Assembly: GCA_910577475.1 (NCBI GenBank)
Contig: CAJTLJ010000004.1
Coordinates: 108,682-156,695, forward strand
Direction of reading: 5' to 3'
DNA: 48,014 bases
From: an uncultured Alistipes sp.
GTDB taxonomy: Bacteria > Bacteroidota > Bacteroidia > Bacteroidales > Rikenellaceae
Both the position numbers and the translations under genes were made by a program. Positions 1 through 7,477 of this stretch are shown one piece after another; positions within the stretch are counted from its first letter, which is position 1, and each line of letters starts with the position of its first letter. Under the pieces are notes generated by a model that searched no databases, was not told where the DNA came from, and worked only from the letters and a program-made list of their open reading frames with translations.

Positions 1-585
1 GTTGGTCTTGCGCGGGCGCTGGGGGGCCAGCACCACCTTCTCCATCATCTGACCGATGGCGCCGTCGGCCAGAATCATGGCCGGATTGCGATACTTGAAT
101 GCCAGATCGAATCCCAAAGCCACGTGGTCGTGCATCTCCTGCACGGAGTTGGGGGCCAGCACGATCAGGTGGTAGTCACCGTGGCCGCCGCCCTTGCAGG
201 CCTGGAAATAGTCGCCCTGCGAAGGCTGGATCGTACCCAGACCCGGGCCGCCGCGCTGGCAGTTGACGATCAGGCAGGGGAGCTCGGCTCCGGCCAGATA
301 GCTCAACCCTTCGGCCATGAGCGAAATGCCGGGGCTCGACGACGAGGTCATCACCCGCTTGCCGGTGGAGGCCCCTCCGTAAACCATATTGATCGACGAC
401 ACCTCGCTCTCGGCCTGCAGCACGACCATACCGGTCGTCTCCCAGGGCTTGAGCTCCATCAGGGTCTCCATCACCTCGGACTGCGGCGTAATGGGGTAGC
501 CGAAATATCCGTCGCAACCGTAGCGAATCGCCGCATGGGCTATCACCTCGTTGCCTTTCATCAGTTTCACCTCTTTCTCTGCCAT
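1..585 (-). CDS. vorB: 2-oxoacid:ferredoxin oxidoreductase alpha subunit, VorB-like (3' end outside window)
   Basis: The visible 195 codons encode the N-terminal part of the alpha (pyrimidine-binding) subunit of a 2-oxoacid:ferredoxin oxidoreductase, which oxidatively decarboxylates 2-oxoacids to acyl-CoA and reduces ferredoxin in the cytoplasm of anaerobes. Seen: starts MAEKEVKLMKGNEVIAHAAI, then GYPITPQSE near residue 30, the Gly/Ser-rich TSSSSPGISLM segment and CQRGGPGLGT, all usual in this family. The ATG at 585 lies 4 bases after the stop of the ferredoxin gene, the standard delta-alpha order. The reading frame is still open at base 1, so the C terminus and the beta/gamma subunit lie outside. 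VorB (branched-chain) rather than KorA (2-oxoglutarate) is chosen from overall resemblance; the substrate is not proven. Confidence 0.85.
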   Translation of the reverse strand, partial: MAEKEVKLMKGNEVIAHAAIRYGCDGYFGYPITPQSEVMETLMELKPWETTGMVVLQAESEVSSINMVYGGASTGKRVMTSSSSPGISLMAEGLSYLAGAELPCLIVNCQRGGPGLGTIQPSQGDYFQACKGGGHGDYHLIVLAPNSVQEMHDHVALGFDLAFKYRNPAMILADGAIGQMMEKVVLAPQRPRKTN

Positions 586-589
586 ATCG

Positions 590-817
590 CTATTCGAATT
601 TTTGTCTGTAAACCGTTATGCAGCTGTCGGGACACGATATGCCGCACGACGCACAACCCGTGCAGGCATCGGGATTGGCCATCCGAGCCACGGGATAGCC
701 CTTGCTGTTCACCTCGACCGACAATTCCAGCACCTGACACGGACAGGCGGCCACGCACACGCCGCATCCCTTGCAGCGCTCCTTGTCGACGACGATAGTA
801 CCTTTGATCTTCGCCAT
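590..817 (-). CDS. vorD: 4Fe-4S ferredoxin (delta) subunit of 2-oxoacid:ferredoxin oxidoreductase
   Basis: A 75-residue bicluster ferredoxin that should carry electrons within the oxidoreductase complex. Two cluster-binding motifs are visible: CKGCGVCVAACP around residues 14-25 and CTGCASCGISCP around residues 52-63. The start at 817 (MAKIKGTIVV) is chosen because a longer in-frame reading from 889 adds a Lys/Arg-rich tail not expected in this family and would begin inside or upstream of the predicted transcription start. The gene is first in the operon, 4 bases before vorB. Confidence 0.9.
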   Translation of the reverse strand: MAKIKGTIVVDKERCKGCGVCVAACPCQVLELSVEVNSKGYPVARMANPDACTGCASCGISCPDSCITVYRQKFE

Positions 818-890
818 AGTAGTTTTTGTTTTTCTTGAACGGGGACCCTCGCTCGCCTTTTCCATCAAGCCGTTCACGAAACGTCCCATA

Positions 891-898
891 CAAATATA
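891..898 (-). promoter_or_regulatory. Predicted promoter -7 element for the vorD-vorB operon
   Basis: On the minus strand the bases read TATATTTG, a perfect match to the Bacteroidetes -7 element TAnnTTTG, about 75 bases upstream of the vorD ATG. No clear TTTG -33 box is seen at the expected distance; an AT-rich run is there instead. Confidence 0.6.
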
Positions 899-950
899 CG
901 ATTTTTTTTACGAAATCATCGCATACGGGCAGTTTTTTCTTAAAAAACGA

Positions 951-975
951 AAGGGAACCGACCTTCGGTTCCCTT
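951..975 (-). terminator. Rho-independent terminator closing the yicC-to-peptidase operon
   Basis: AAGGGAACCG and CGGTTCCCTT form a 10-base stem with a 5-base loop, 30 bases after the stop of the M23 peptidase gene. Read on the minus strand it is followed by TCGTTTTTT, so it fits a terminator for the leftward operon. Confidence 0.85.
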
Positions 976-1004
976 TTGTTTCGGTAAACGGCAATCCTCC
1001 GCGC

Positions 1005-2192
1005 CTACCGGACCCGCAGCGAGCGGCCGATCCGAAGGGTCGTGGTCGACTTGATGCCGTTGAGCTGGCAGAGACGGTTGACCGTCGTTCCATAGCGGCG
1101 GGCGATGCCGCCCAGCGTGTCGCCCGACTTGATGCGGTGGTAGGCGGCCGCAGGCTTGGCGGCCTCCTTCTTTGCGTCCTCCTCGGCGGCGGCTTCATCG
1201 TCGAAATCCTGGGCCGCACTGGAGTGGATATCGAAATAGTTGCGCTTCAGCACGATCGTCTCGCGGCGCAGGTCGCCCGTCTGGAAATCGATCAGACGCT
1301 GCGGATCGAAGGTCTGCCCGTAGTAGCGGGTCTCGAAATGGAGATGCGGCCCCGTCGAACGGCCCGTAGAGCCGCCCTTGCCGATGATCTGGCCCGCCTC
1401 GACCCACTGTCCGGGCGTCACCAGACGCTCCGACAGGTGGCCGTAGTAGGTCTCCAAACCGTTATCGTGACGAATCACGACCAGATTGCCGTAACCGCCG
1501 CGGTTGTACTGCGAAATGCGCACGCGGCCGTTGAAAGTGGCGTAGATCGGATCGCCCGTCTTGAGCGGCAGGTCGATGCCGCGGTGCGGCCGGCGGCGGC
1601 GCGGGCCGAAGGTGCCGCGCGGATGGATCGCCCCTTTATAGGGGTAGTGATAGGCCTGAAGCGAGTCGACCAGATCGATGACGATCGACGACGGAAAGGA
1701 GGAGAGGGCGATTTCGCGATAGGGCAGCACGGCCGTAGTGTCCCAAAAACGGGTATAGATCTCGGAGTCCTTGACCTGTTCCTTGTTTCGCACGTAACGC
1801 CACGTATTGTCGTTGTAAAGCACGATGCTGACCGCCTCGTTGGCCGAAGGCAGGGTATCGATGGGCTCCAGTTCGTCGATCGTACAGCCCGAGCGGACCG
1901 GCACCTTTTCGCGAGCGGCTGCCGAGCTCAGCCGCTCGGGATCGGTCGCATCGGCCGGGAAAATGGACTGTCCCGCCGATTCGGTCCGCACCTGATCCGG
2001 CACACCCACCGGCTCCGGGTCGCGCCGCACCTCCTCGGTTTCGGTCTGCCCGGCCTCGAGGCGCTCCACCTCGGCCTGCAACTGGGTCATCAACTCCTTC
2101 ACGCGGTTCAGCTCCTGTCCGGAGACCGTCGGCGCGCTTGCCGCCGCAACGCATACCGTGACGGCGACGCATTTCACTATCTTCATCTTCAT
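1005..2192 (-). CDS. Secreted M23-family cell-wall endopeptidase with C-terminal LysM
   Basis: A 395-residue exported murein hydrolase or hydrolase-like protein. Seen: N-terminal signal peptide (residues 1-25, Ala/Val-rich, ending SGQ), a short Gln/Glu-rich helical stretch (about 28-55), a middle region of unknown fold, then a LytM/M23 domain at about 195-290 with H203 and D207 in HRGIDLP and H283/H285 in GPHLHFE, the complete zinc-ligand set. An acidic linker (330-345) leads to one LysM repeat (351-395, starting YHRIKSGDTLGGIA). With its ligands intact it is probably an active D,D- or D,L-endopeptidase in the periplasm. It is the last gene of the operon, 16 bases after DUF3109, next to ddl. 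The start could also be the Met at residue 3. Confidence 0.9.
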   Translation of the reverse strand: MKMKIVKCVAVTVCVAAASAPTVSGQELNRVKELMTQLQAEVERLEAGQTETEEVRRDPEPVGVPDQVRTESAGQSIFPADATDPERLSSAAAREKVPVRSGCTIDELEPIDTLPSANEAVSIVLYNDNTWRYVRNKEQVKDSEIYTRFWDTTAVLPYREIALSSFPSSIVIDLVDSLQAYHYPYKGAIHPRGTFGPRRRRPHRGIDLPLKTGDPIYATFNGRVRISQYNRGGYGNLVVIRHDNGLETYYGHLSERLVTPGQWVEAGQIIGKGGSTGRSTGPHLHFETRYYGQTFDPQRLIDFQTGDLRRETIVLKRNYFDIHSSAAQDFDDEAAAEEDAKKEAAKPAAAYHRIKSGDTLGGIARRYGTTVNRLCQLNGIKSTTTLRIGRSLRVR

Positions 2193-2208
2193 TGCTCTTT
2201 TTCTTCGT

Positions 2209-2784
2209 TTATTCGCTTTCGGCCAGCAGATCGGCCGCAGCCTCCAGCTGGTGGTAGAAATCCTCGCCGAAACGGCGGACGATAGGCTCCTTCAGGGCCC
2301 GGTAGACCGGGATTCCCAACCGCTTCCCGCACTCGCAGGCCGGGCGGCACACCTCCCACCGGTGGTAATTCAATCCGATGGAGCCGTTGGAGAACGAGGC
2401 CAGCCGGATGGGGTAGAGGTGGCAGGAGATCGGCTTGCGGAACGAGGTTTTCCCCTCCTTCCAGGCGCGTTCGATGGCGCAATAGGTGATGCCGTTCTCC
2501 TCGCAGGAGAAGGCGCACTCGGCATCGTCGACCAGCGGCGTCGTGTAGTCGCCGTCGGGGTCCACCACCATGAAGCCCTGACGCTCCACGGCCTCGATGC
2601 CCTCCGGGGTCATGTAGGGGCGGTAATTCTCCCACTCCTCCTCCAGCACGTCCACCTCGTCCATCTCCAGCGGAGCGCCGGCATTGCCCTCCACGCAGCA
2701 GATTCCCTTGCATTGCGTCAGGTCGCAGGCGAAGCACTCGCGCAGCAGATCGGCCGACACGATCTTGTCATCTATCTCGATCAT
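2209..2784 (-). CDS. DUF3109 family cysteine-rich protein
   Basis: A 191-residue cytoplasmic protein of the DUF3109 family, common in Bacteroidetes and of unknown function. It has many cysteines: CFACDLTQCKGICC near residues 17-30, a Cys pair around 88-93, C-x-LYP around 120 and CRPACECG near 146-153. This spacing suggests a bound metal or Fe-S site, as in the wider CxxCxxxCC protein group, but that is inference. Its ATG overlaps the TGA of ddl (ATGA at 2781-2784), pointing to translational coupling. Confidence 0.85.
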   Translation of the reverse strand: MIEIDDKIVSADLLRECFACDLTQCKGICCVEGNAGAPLEMDEVDVLEEEWENYRPYMTPEGIEAVERQGFMVVDPDGDYTTPLVDDAECAFSCEENGITYCAIERAWKEGKTSFRKPISCHLYPIRLASFSNGSIGLNYHRWEVCRPACECGKRLGIPVYRALKEPIVRRFGEDFYHQLEAAADLLAESE

Positions 2785-3785
2785 GCTCCCTGCTCCTTTG
2801 TTTTATAGGTATCCGCGATAATCAGATCGTACACCTCGCCCAGCGTCATGCCGGCCGCACGGACCTGCTTGGGCACGATGCTGCCGCCGCTCAAACCGGG
2901 GATCGAGTTGATCTCGATCAGGTAGGGACGTCCCTCGGGGGTGACGATGAAGTCCACCCGCACGATACCGCGGCAACGGCAGGCCCGGTAGGCCGCCAGC
3001 GTCATGCGGTTCAGCTCGGCCTTCACCTCCGGAGCGATGTCGGCCGGGGTGATCTCGTCGGAGCAGCCCGCCGTATACTTCGCCTCGAAATCGAAGAAGG
3101 CGTTCCGCGAGACGATCTCCGTGATGGGAAAAAGGTACTCCCGGCCGCCGGCGACCATCACGCCGCACCCCATTTCGCGGCCCCGGATGCACTCCTCGAT
3201 GAGCACCTCCCCGCTCTCGGCGAAGGCGGCCTCGACAGCGGCGGGAATCTCCGCGGCGGACGTGACGCGCGTCACACCGAACGACGAGCCGCTGGCATTG
3301 GGCTTCACGAAGAGCGGCAGCCCCAGTTCGGCCGCCACCTTCTCGGGGTCGATCCTATCGCCGCGGCGCACGAAGATCTCGCGGGCCAGATTGACGCCGC
3401 AGTCGCGCACGGCCCGCTTCGTCGAGATCTTGTCGAAGGTGATGACCGAGGAGGTCATCGAACAGGAGGAGAAGGGGATTCCCATCATCTCCAGATAACC
3501 CTGCAGCATGCCGTCCTCGCCCGGCGTGCCGTGGATGACGATCAGGGCGTAGTCGAACACCGTTTTCCGCCCCTCGACCGTCAGCGAGAAGTCATTCTTG
3601 TCGACCTGCCATTGCCGGCCGTCGGGGGCCGTGTAGTGCCAGTCGCGATGATGCAGGTCGATCACCGTAACGTCGTATTTCCCGCCGTCGAGCGCCGCCG
3701 CGATCTGAGCGGCGCTCTGCAGGGCGATTTCACGCTCCGAGGAGTTGCCTCCCGCCAGCAGCGCGATACGTAGCTTTCCATTCAT
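2781..3785 (-). CDS. ddl: D-alanine--D-alanine ligase
   Basis: A 334-residue ATP-grasp enzyme that joins two D-alanines for peptidoglycan precursor synthesis in the cytoplasm. Seen: N-terminal LAGGNSSEREIAL (the family's GGxSxE motif), HGTPGEDGMLQGYLE near residues 87-101, the ATP-grasp segment LFVKPNASGSSFGVTRV, and the C-terminal metal/substrate loop DFIVTPEGRPYLIEINSIPG. The ATG at 3785 gives a canonical N terminus; longer in-frame readings run back into nadD. Spacing is 17 bases from nadD and a 4-base overlap with DUF3109. Confidence 0.95.
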   Translation of the reverse strand: MNGKLRIALLAGGNSSEREIALQSAAQIAAALDGGKYDVTVIDLHHRDWHYTAPDGRQWQVDKNDFSLTVEGRKTVFDYALIVIHGTPGEDGMLQGYLEMMGIPFSSCSMTSSVITFDKISTKRAVRDCGVNLAREIFVRRGDRIDPEKVAAELGLPLFVKPNASGSSFGVTRVTSAAEIPAAVEAAFAESGEVLIEECIRGREMGCGVMVAGGREYLFPITEIVSRNAFFDFEAKYTAGCSDEITPADIAPEVKAELNRMTLAAYRACRCRGIVRVDFIVTPEGRPYLIEINSIPGLSGGSIVPKQVRAAGMTLGEVYDLIIADTYKTKEQGA

Positions 3786-3802
3786 TTTTTTCGAATCGAT
3801 TG

Positions 3803-4624
3803 TCAGGGGTTGTAAATATCTTTGTATCGGTAAGCCAGAATCTCCTGCACCATCTCGACCAGCTGACCGGCTTCGCGGTGCGTCGGGTCGATGCGGAGAA
3901 TGCGGTTGAAGTCGTTGAGCGCCTCGCCCCACTCGTTGTTGCGGTAACGGCACATGCCGCGCTCCAGCAGCAGCGGCACCAGCGCCCCGCCCTCGGGCGT
4001 GCGGTCGATCTCCGCCGTCAGGGCCACGACCCGGCGGGACGCCGAGTAGAGCCCCCGCTCGCGCACCATGCGCGCCACCGCGGGACACACCATCCGCGAA
4101 AGGTCCTCGCCCCGCTCGGCGGCTTCGCGCACGGCGGTCGACGAGAAGTCGAACAGAGGCGCATCCGCCAGAAAGGTCATGCGGTCGCTCCGCTTCTCGA
4201 AGTCATGGTCCCGCCGGGGGTAGACATAGATCGGATAATCCCGCAGGATCTCGTCGGCGCATTTCCATTCGGGCAGCCGCTCCGTGAGGTCGCTGCCCAT
4301 CAGCAGAGAGAAGCGCATTTCGCTGCCGAAGTTCTCCTGCAGGTAGCGGAGCGTATGGATCGTATAGGAGGGCTTTTCCAGCAGGAACTCCACCACCGAA
4401 GGCTTGATCCGGTCGGGGAAGCGCGAAGCGGCGCAGGCCGCCTCGGCCATCTCGAACCGGTCCATCTCGGGAGCCTGCACCCAGGCCGGCTTCAGCGGAT
4501 TCTGCGGCGAAACGATCAGGGTCGTCTCGTCGCACAGCCCCCGTTCGACGGCATACTCCGCCAGGGCGATATGTCCGTTATGAACGGGGTTGAACGAACC
4601 GAAATAGAGCAATACGTTTTTCAC
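3803..4624 (-). CDS. nadD: Nicotinate-nucleotide adenylyltransferase with C-terminal TPR-like extension
   Basis: NadD transfers AMP from ATP to nicotinate mononucleotide, the penultimate step of NAD synthesis. Residues 1-193 are a full NadD: GSFNPVHNGH (9-18) with the nucleotidyltransferase HxGH signature, and FSSTAVRE (160-167) with the SSTxxR motif. At 273 residues it is about 80 longer than usual NadD. The extra part (about 194-273) contains a single TPR-like helical pair (RGMCRYRNNEWGEALNDFNR) and ends YRYKDIYNP, resembling small stand-alone TPR proteins of Bacteroidales. No stop or frameshift separates the parts, so it is a true in-frame fusion. The gene lies 12 bases after gmk. Confidence 0.92.
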   Translation of the reverse strand: MKNVLLYFGSFNPVHNGHIALAEYAVERGLCDETTLIVSPQNPLKPAWVQAPEMDRFEMAEAACAASRFPDRIKPSVVEFLLEKPSYTIHTLRYLQENFGSEMRFSLLMGSDLTERLPEWKCADEILRDYPIYVYPRRDHDFEKRSDRMTFLADAPLFDFSSTAVREAAERGEDLSRMVCPAVARMVRERGLYSASRRVVALTAEIDRTPEGGALVPLLLERGMCRYRNNEWGEALNDFNRILRIDPTHREAGQLVEMVQEILAYRYKDIYNP

Positions 4625-4636
4625 CTCGCCGCTGTT

Positions 4637-5200
4637 TTATTCCGAAAGAAACTCCTCGATGCAGGCCACCGCATCGGCTATGGCCTGCTCCAGCCGGTCG
4701 TTCACCACCGTGCAGTCGAACTCGGGCGCCTTGCCCAGCTCGAACTCGGCTTTGGCCACCCGCTTTTCGATCACCTCGGGCGAGTCGGTGCCGCGGTTGA
4801 CCAGCCGGCGCCGCAGCTCCCCGACCGAGGGGGGCATGATGAAGATCGAACGGGCATCCTCACCGAAGATCCGTTTCAGGTTGATGCCGCCCACCACGTC
4901 CACGTCGAAGACGATCACGCGGTTCCGCGACCAGATGCGGTCCACCTCGCTGCGCAGGGTGCCGTAGCGGGTACCGGAGTAGACTTCCTCCCACTCCACG
5001 AAGGCCCCTTCGGCCACCTTGTTCATGAACTCCTCGTTCGAGAGGAAATAGTAGTCCACGCCGTCGCGCTCCTGACCGCGCGGTGCGCGGCTCGTAGCCG
5101 ACACGGAGAACTCGAACTGCGGAAAACGCTTCAGCAGTTCGCGGACAATCGTGGTTTTGCCCGATCCGCTCGGGGCGGAAAATATGACGATCTTTCCCAT
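4637..5200 (-). CDS. gmk: Guanylate kinase
   Basis: A 187-residue P-loop kinase phosphorylating GMP to GDP. The Walker A loop is SAPSGSGKTT at residues 8-17; the GMP-binding SATSRAPRGQERDGVDYYF follows at about 34-52, and the lid/adenine part has RRRLVNRGTDSPEVIEKR. Length is normal. It sits between yicC (16-base gap) and nadD (12-base gap); gmk next to yicC is a very widespread bacterial arrangement. Confidence 0.96.
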   Translation of the reverse strand: MGKIVIFSAPSGSGKTTIVRELLKRFPQFEFSVSATSRAPRGQERDGVDYYFLSNEEFMNKVAEGAFVEWEEVYSGTRYGTLRSEVDRIWSRNRVIVFDVDVVGGINLKRIFGEDARSIFIMPPSVGELRRRLVNRGTDSPEVIEKRVAKAEFELGKAPEFDCTVVNDRLEQAIADAVACIEEFLSE

Positions 5201-5216
5201 ATTCGTAAAACGCCCG

Positions 5217-6101
5217 TCAGAGCAGATTGAGTACCTGTTCCTTGATCTTTTCCAGTTCGTCCTTCATCCTGACTACCAGAATCTGCATGTTCGCCTCGTT
5301 GGACTTCGAGCCCAGCGTGTTGATCTCGCGTCCCATCTCCTGCGCGATGAATCCCAGTTTGCGGCCGGGGTCCTCCTCTTCGGCGGCCACCTGCCGGAAA
5401 TAGTCGCAATGGTTCTTCAGGCGCACCTTCTCCTCGGTGATGTCGAGCTTCTCCAGATAGTAGATCATCTCCTGCTCCAGCCGGTTCGGATCCACGTCGA
5501 CGGCCAGCTTCGCCAGGTTGTCGCGCAGGCGGGTCCGAATGGTCTCCGTGCGGGCCTTCTCATAGGGCTCCACCTCATTCTTATACTGCTCGATCAGGTC
5601 GACCCGGTGCAGCAGGTCGCGGATCAGGGTCGCCCCCTCCTGCTCGCGGAAGGCGTTCAGCTGCTCCGCAGCCAGCTCCGCAGCCCGATAAATGGCCGCA
5701 AGCTCCTCGTCGTCCACGGACTGCTCCTGCGAGGATACGACGTCCGGCATCCGCAGAATGCCCTGCAGAACGGCTCCGTCCCAGCCCGGGCCCGAGGCGT
5801 CGAGACCGCTGCGGGCCGCTGCCCGGCGCAGCTGATCCGCATAAGCGGCGAAGACCGCTTCGTCGATACGGACCGAGGTGCCCTCGTCCGTGCGCTCCAC
5901 CGTGAGGAAAAGGTCGACCTTGCCGCGTCGCAGCGCCCGGTTGACAATCGAGCGGAGTTCGATTTCGGCGGCCCGGTAGAGGCCGGGCACCTTCAGATTC
6001 AGGTCGAGCTGTTTGGAGTTGACGGATCGGATCTCGACCGTAAACCTCCTATGTTTCGAGACGGCTACGCCTTTCCCGAAGCCGGTCATGGATTTTATCA
6101 T
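5217..6101 (-). CDS. yicC: YicC/YloC family endoribonuclease
   Basis: A 294-residue cytoplasmic protein of the YicC family, members of which have been shown to act as endoribonucleases. It opens with the signature MIKSMTGFGKG and EIRSVNSKQLDLNLKVP, and closes with the conserved EMGREINTLGSKSNEANMQ segment, the DUF1732 C-terminal part carrying conserved acidic and histidine-type residues. It is first in the six-gene operon; a TAnnTTTG element lies 23 bases upstream of its ATG. Confidence 0.92.
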   Translation of the reverse strand: MIKSMTGFGKGVAVSKHRRFTVEIRSVNSKQLDLNLKVPGLYRAAEIELRSIVNRALRRGKVDLFLTVERTDEGTSVRIDEAVFAAYADQLRRAAARSGLDASGPGWDGAVLQGILRMPDVVSSQEQSVDDEELAAIYRAAELAAEQLNAFREQEGATLIRDLLHRVDLIEQYKNEVEPYEKARTETIRTRLRDNLAKLAVDVDPNRLEQEMIYYLEKLDITEEKVRLKNHCDYFRQVAAEEEDPGRKLGFIAQEMGREINTLGSKSNEANMQILVVRMKDELEKIKEQVLNLL

Positions 6102-6124
6102 GATTATTCGCTGTTAAATTTCGA

Positions 6125-6132
6125 CAAAAATA
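6125..6132 (-). promoter_or_regulatory. Predicted -7 element for the yicC operon
   Basis: Reads TATTTTTG on the minus strand, matching TAnnTTTG. No clear -33 box is seen at the best spacing. Confidence 0.5.
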
Positions 6133-6190
6133 CAAAAAACTATTCAAAAAAGGTCCTCTTCGAAAAGATGTGTCGAATTTATTTACGCAG

Positions 6191-6225
6191 TTGTTGCCGA
6201 AGAAGAAAATATTTTCCTATATTTG
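6191..6225 (+). promoter_or_regulatory. Predicted promoter of serC
   Basis: TTGTTG at 6191-6196 and TATATTTG at 6218-6225, separated by 21 bases, match the Bacteroidetes -33/-7 pair. The leader to the serC ATG is about 65 bases. Confidence 0.75.
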
Positions 6226-6292
6226 TGTTATCGTACTAACAGCGAAAACGTGTAAGTAAAACAGAAAACCAACCCATAAAACAACTGACATC

Positions 6293-7366
6293 ATGAAAAA
6301 GCACAATTTCAACGCGGGACCCTCAATTCTTCCGCAGGAAGTGATCGAAAAGGCTGCGCAGGCCGTACTCGACTTCAACGGATCCGGGCTTTCGATCCTC
6401 TCGATTTCGCACCGCACGAAAGACTTCGACGAGGTAATGGATACGGCCGACAAGCTGTTCCGCGAACTGCTCGACATACCCGAAAACTACAAAATCCTCT
6501 TCCTGGGCGGCGGCGCCAGCACCCAGTTCTTCGAGGTGGCCGCCAACTTCCTGGGCAAGAAGGCCGGCTACGTAAATACGGGCGTATGGTCGAAGAAGGC
6601 CATCAAGGAGGCCAAGCGCTACGGCGAGGTCGAGGTGCTGGCTACCTCCGAGGACAAGAACTTCACCTACATCCCCAAGGGGTTCGCCATCCCCGCCGAT
6701 CTGGACTACCTCCACATCACCACGAACAACACCATCTACGGTACGGAGTACCATGAGGACATCGACTCGCCCGTGCCTCTGATCGCCGACATGTCGTCCG
6801 ACATCCTGTCGCGTCCGGTCGACGTGAAGAAGTACGCCATGATCTACGGCGGTGCCCAGAAGAACCTGGCCCCCGCAGGCGTCACCTTCGCCATCGTCCG
6901 CGACGACATGCTGGAGAAGATCGTCCGCGACCTGCCCACGATGGTGAACTACCGCACCCACGCCGAGAACAACTCCATGTTCAACACCCCGCCGGTGTTC
7001 CCCATCTACGTGCTGGCCGAGACCCTGAAGTGGGCGAAGAAGATCGGCGGCGTGCAGGAGCTCTACCGCCGCAACGTGGAGAAGGCCGACCTGCTCTACG
7101 CCGAGATCGACCGCAACCCGCTCTTCAAGGGTACGACCGCCAAGGAGGACCGCTCGCTGATGAACATCTGCTTCGTCATGAACGACGGCTACGAGGAGCT
7201 GGCTCCCGAATTCATGGAGTTCGCCAAGTCGAAGGGCATGGTGGGCATCAAGGGTCACCGTCTGGTGGGCGGCTTCCGCGCCTCGTGCTACAACGCACTG
7301 CCGAAGGAGAGCGTCGAGGCTCTGGTGACCTGCATGCAGGAGTTCGAAAAGGCTCACACGAAGTAA
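6293..7366 (+). CDS. serC: Phosphoserine aminotransferase
   Basis: A 357-residue class V PLP aminotransferase converting 3-phosphohydroxypyruvate and glutamate to phosphoserine, second step of serine synthesis; it can also act in the pyridoxine pathway. Seen: NFNAGPSILPQEV at residues 5-17, GGGASTQFF (72-80), the PLP-lysine segment YGGAQKNLAPAG with K190, and C-terminal GFRASCYNA. Length is normal for SerC. First gene of the ser locus, with its own promoter. Confidence 0.96.
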   Translation: MKKHNFNAGPSILPQEVIEKAAQAVLDFNGSGLSILSISHRTKDFDEVMDTADKLFRELLDIPENYKILFLGGGASTQFFEVAANFLGKKAGYVNTGVWSKKAIKEAKRYGEVEVLATSEDKNFTYIPKGFAIPADLDYLHITTNNTIYGTEYHEDIDSPVPLIADMSSDILSRPVDVKKYAMIYGGAQKNLAPAGVTFAIVRDDMLEKIVRDLPTMVNYRTHAENNSMFNTPPVFPIYVLAETLKWAKKIGGVQELYRRNVEKADLLYAEIDRNPLFKGTTAKEDRSLMNICFVMNDGYEELAPEFMEFAKSKGMVGIKGHRLVGGFRASCYNALPKESVEALVTCMQEFEKAHTK

Positions 7367-7390
7367 TCCGCGGTGGGTATCATCTATCAC

Positions 7391-7439
7391 GTTCCCACGT
7401 CCCGAAGCATCTTCACGCAGGATGTCACGGCGTGGGAAC
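7391..7439 (+). other. Inverted repeat between serC and serA
   Basis: GTTCCCACG (7391-7399) and CGTGGGAAC (7431-7439) are perfect 9-base complements around 31 bases that hold a smaller pairing (CATC/GATG). The element lies in the 111-base spacer and could fold in the mRNA as a processing or attenuation hairpin. There is no T-run after it, so it is not a standard terminator. Confidence 0.55.
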
Positions 7440-7477
7440 CTACAGAAATCGTTGAATTGATAGCATCCGACAAGCAT

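Noticed and set aside
818..889. N-terminal extension of the vorD ferredoxin from an ATG at 889
   Set aside because: The extension is basic and low in family similarity and would start at or above the predicted transcription start.
7373..7477. Upstream GTG start for serA
   Set aside because: The added 35 residues have no match to the family and coincide with the spacer hairpin.
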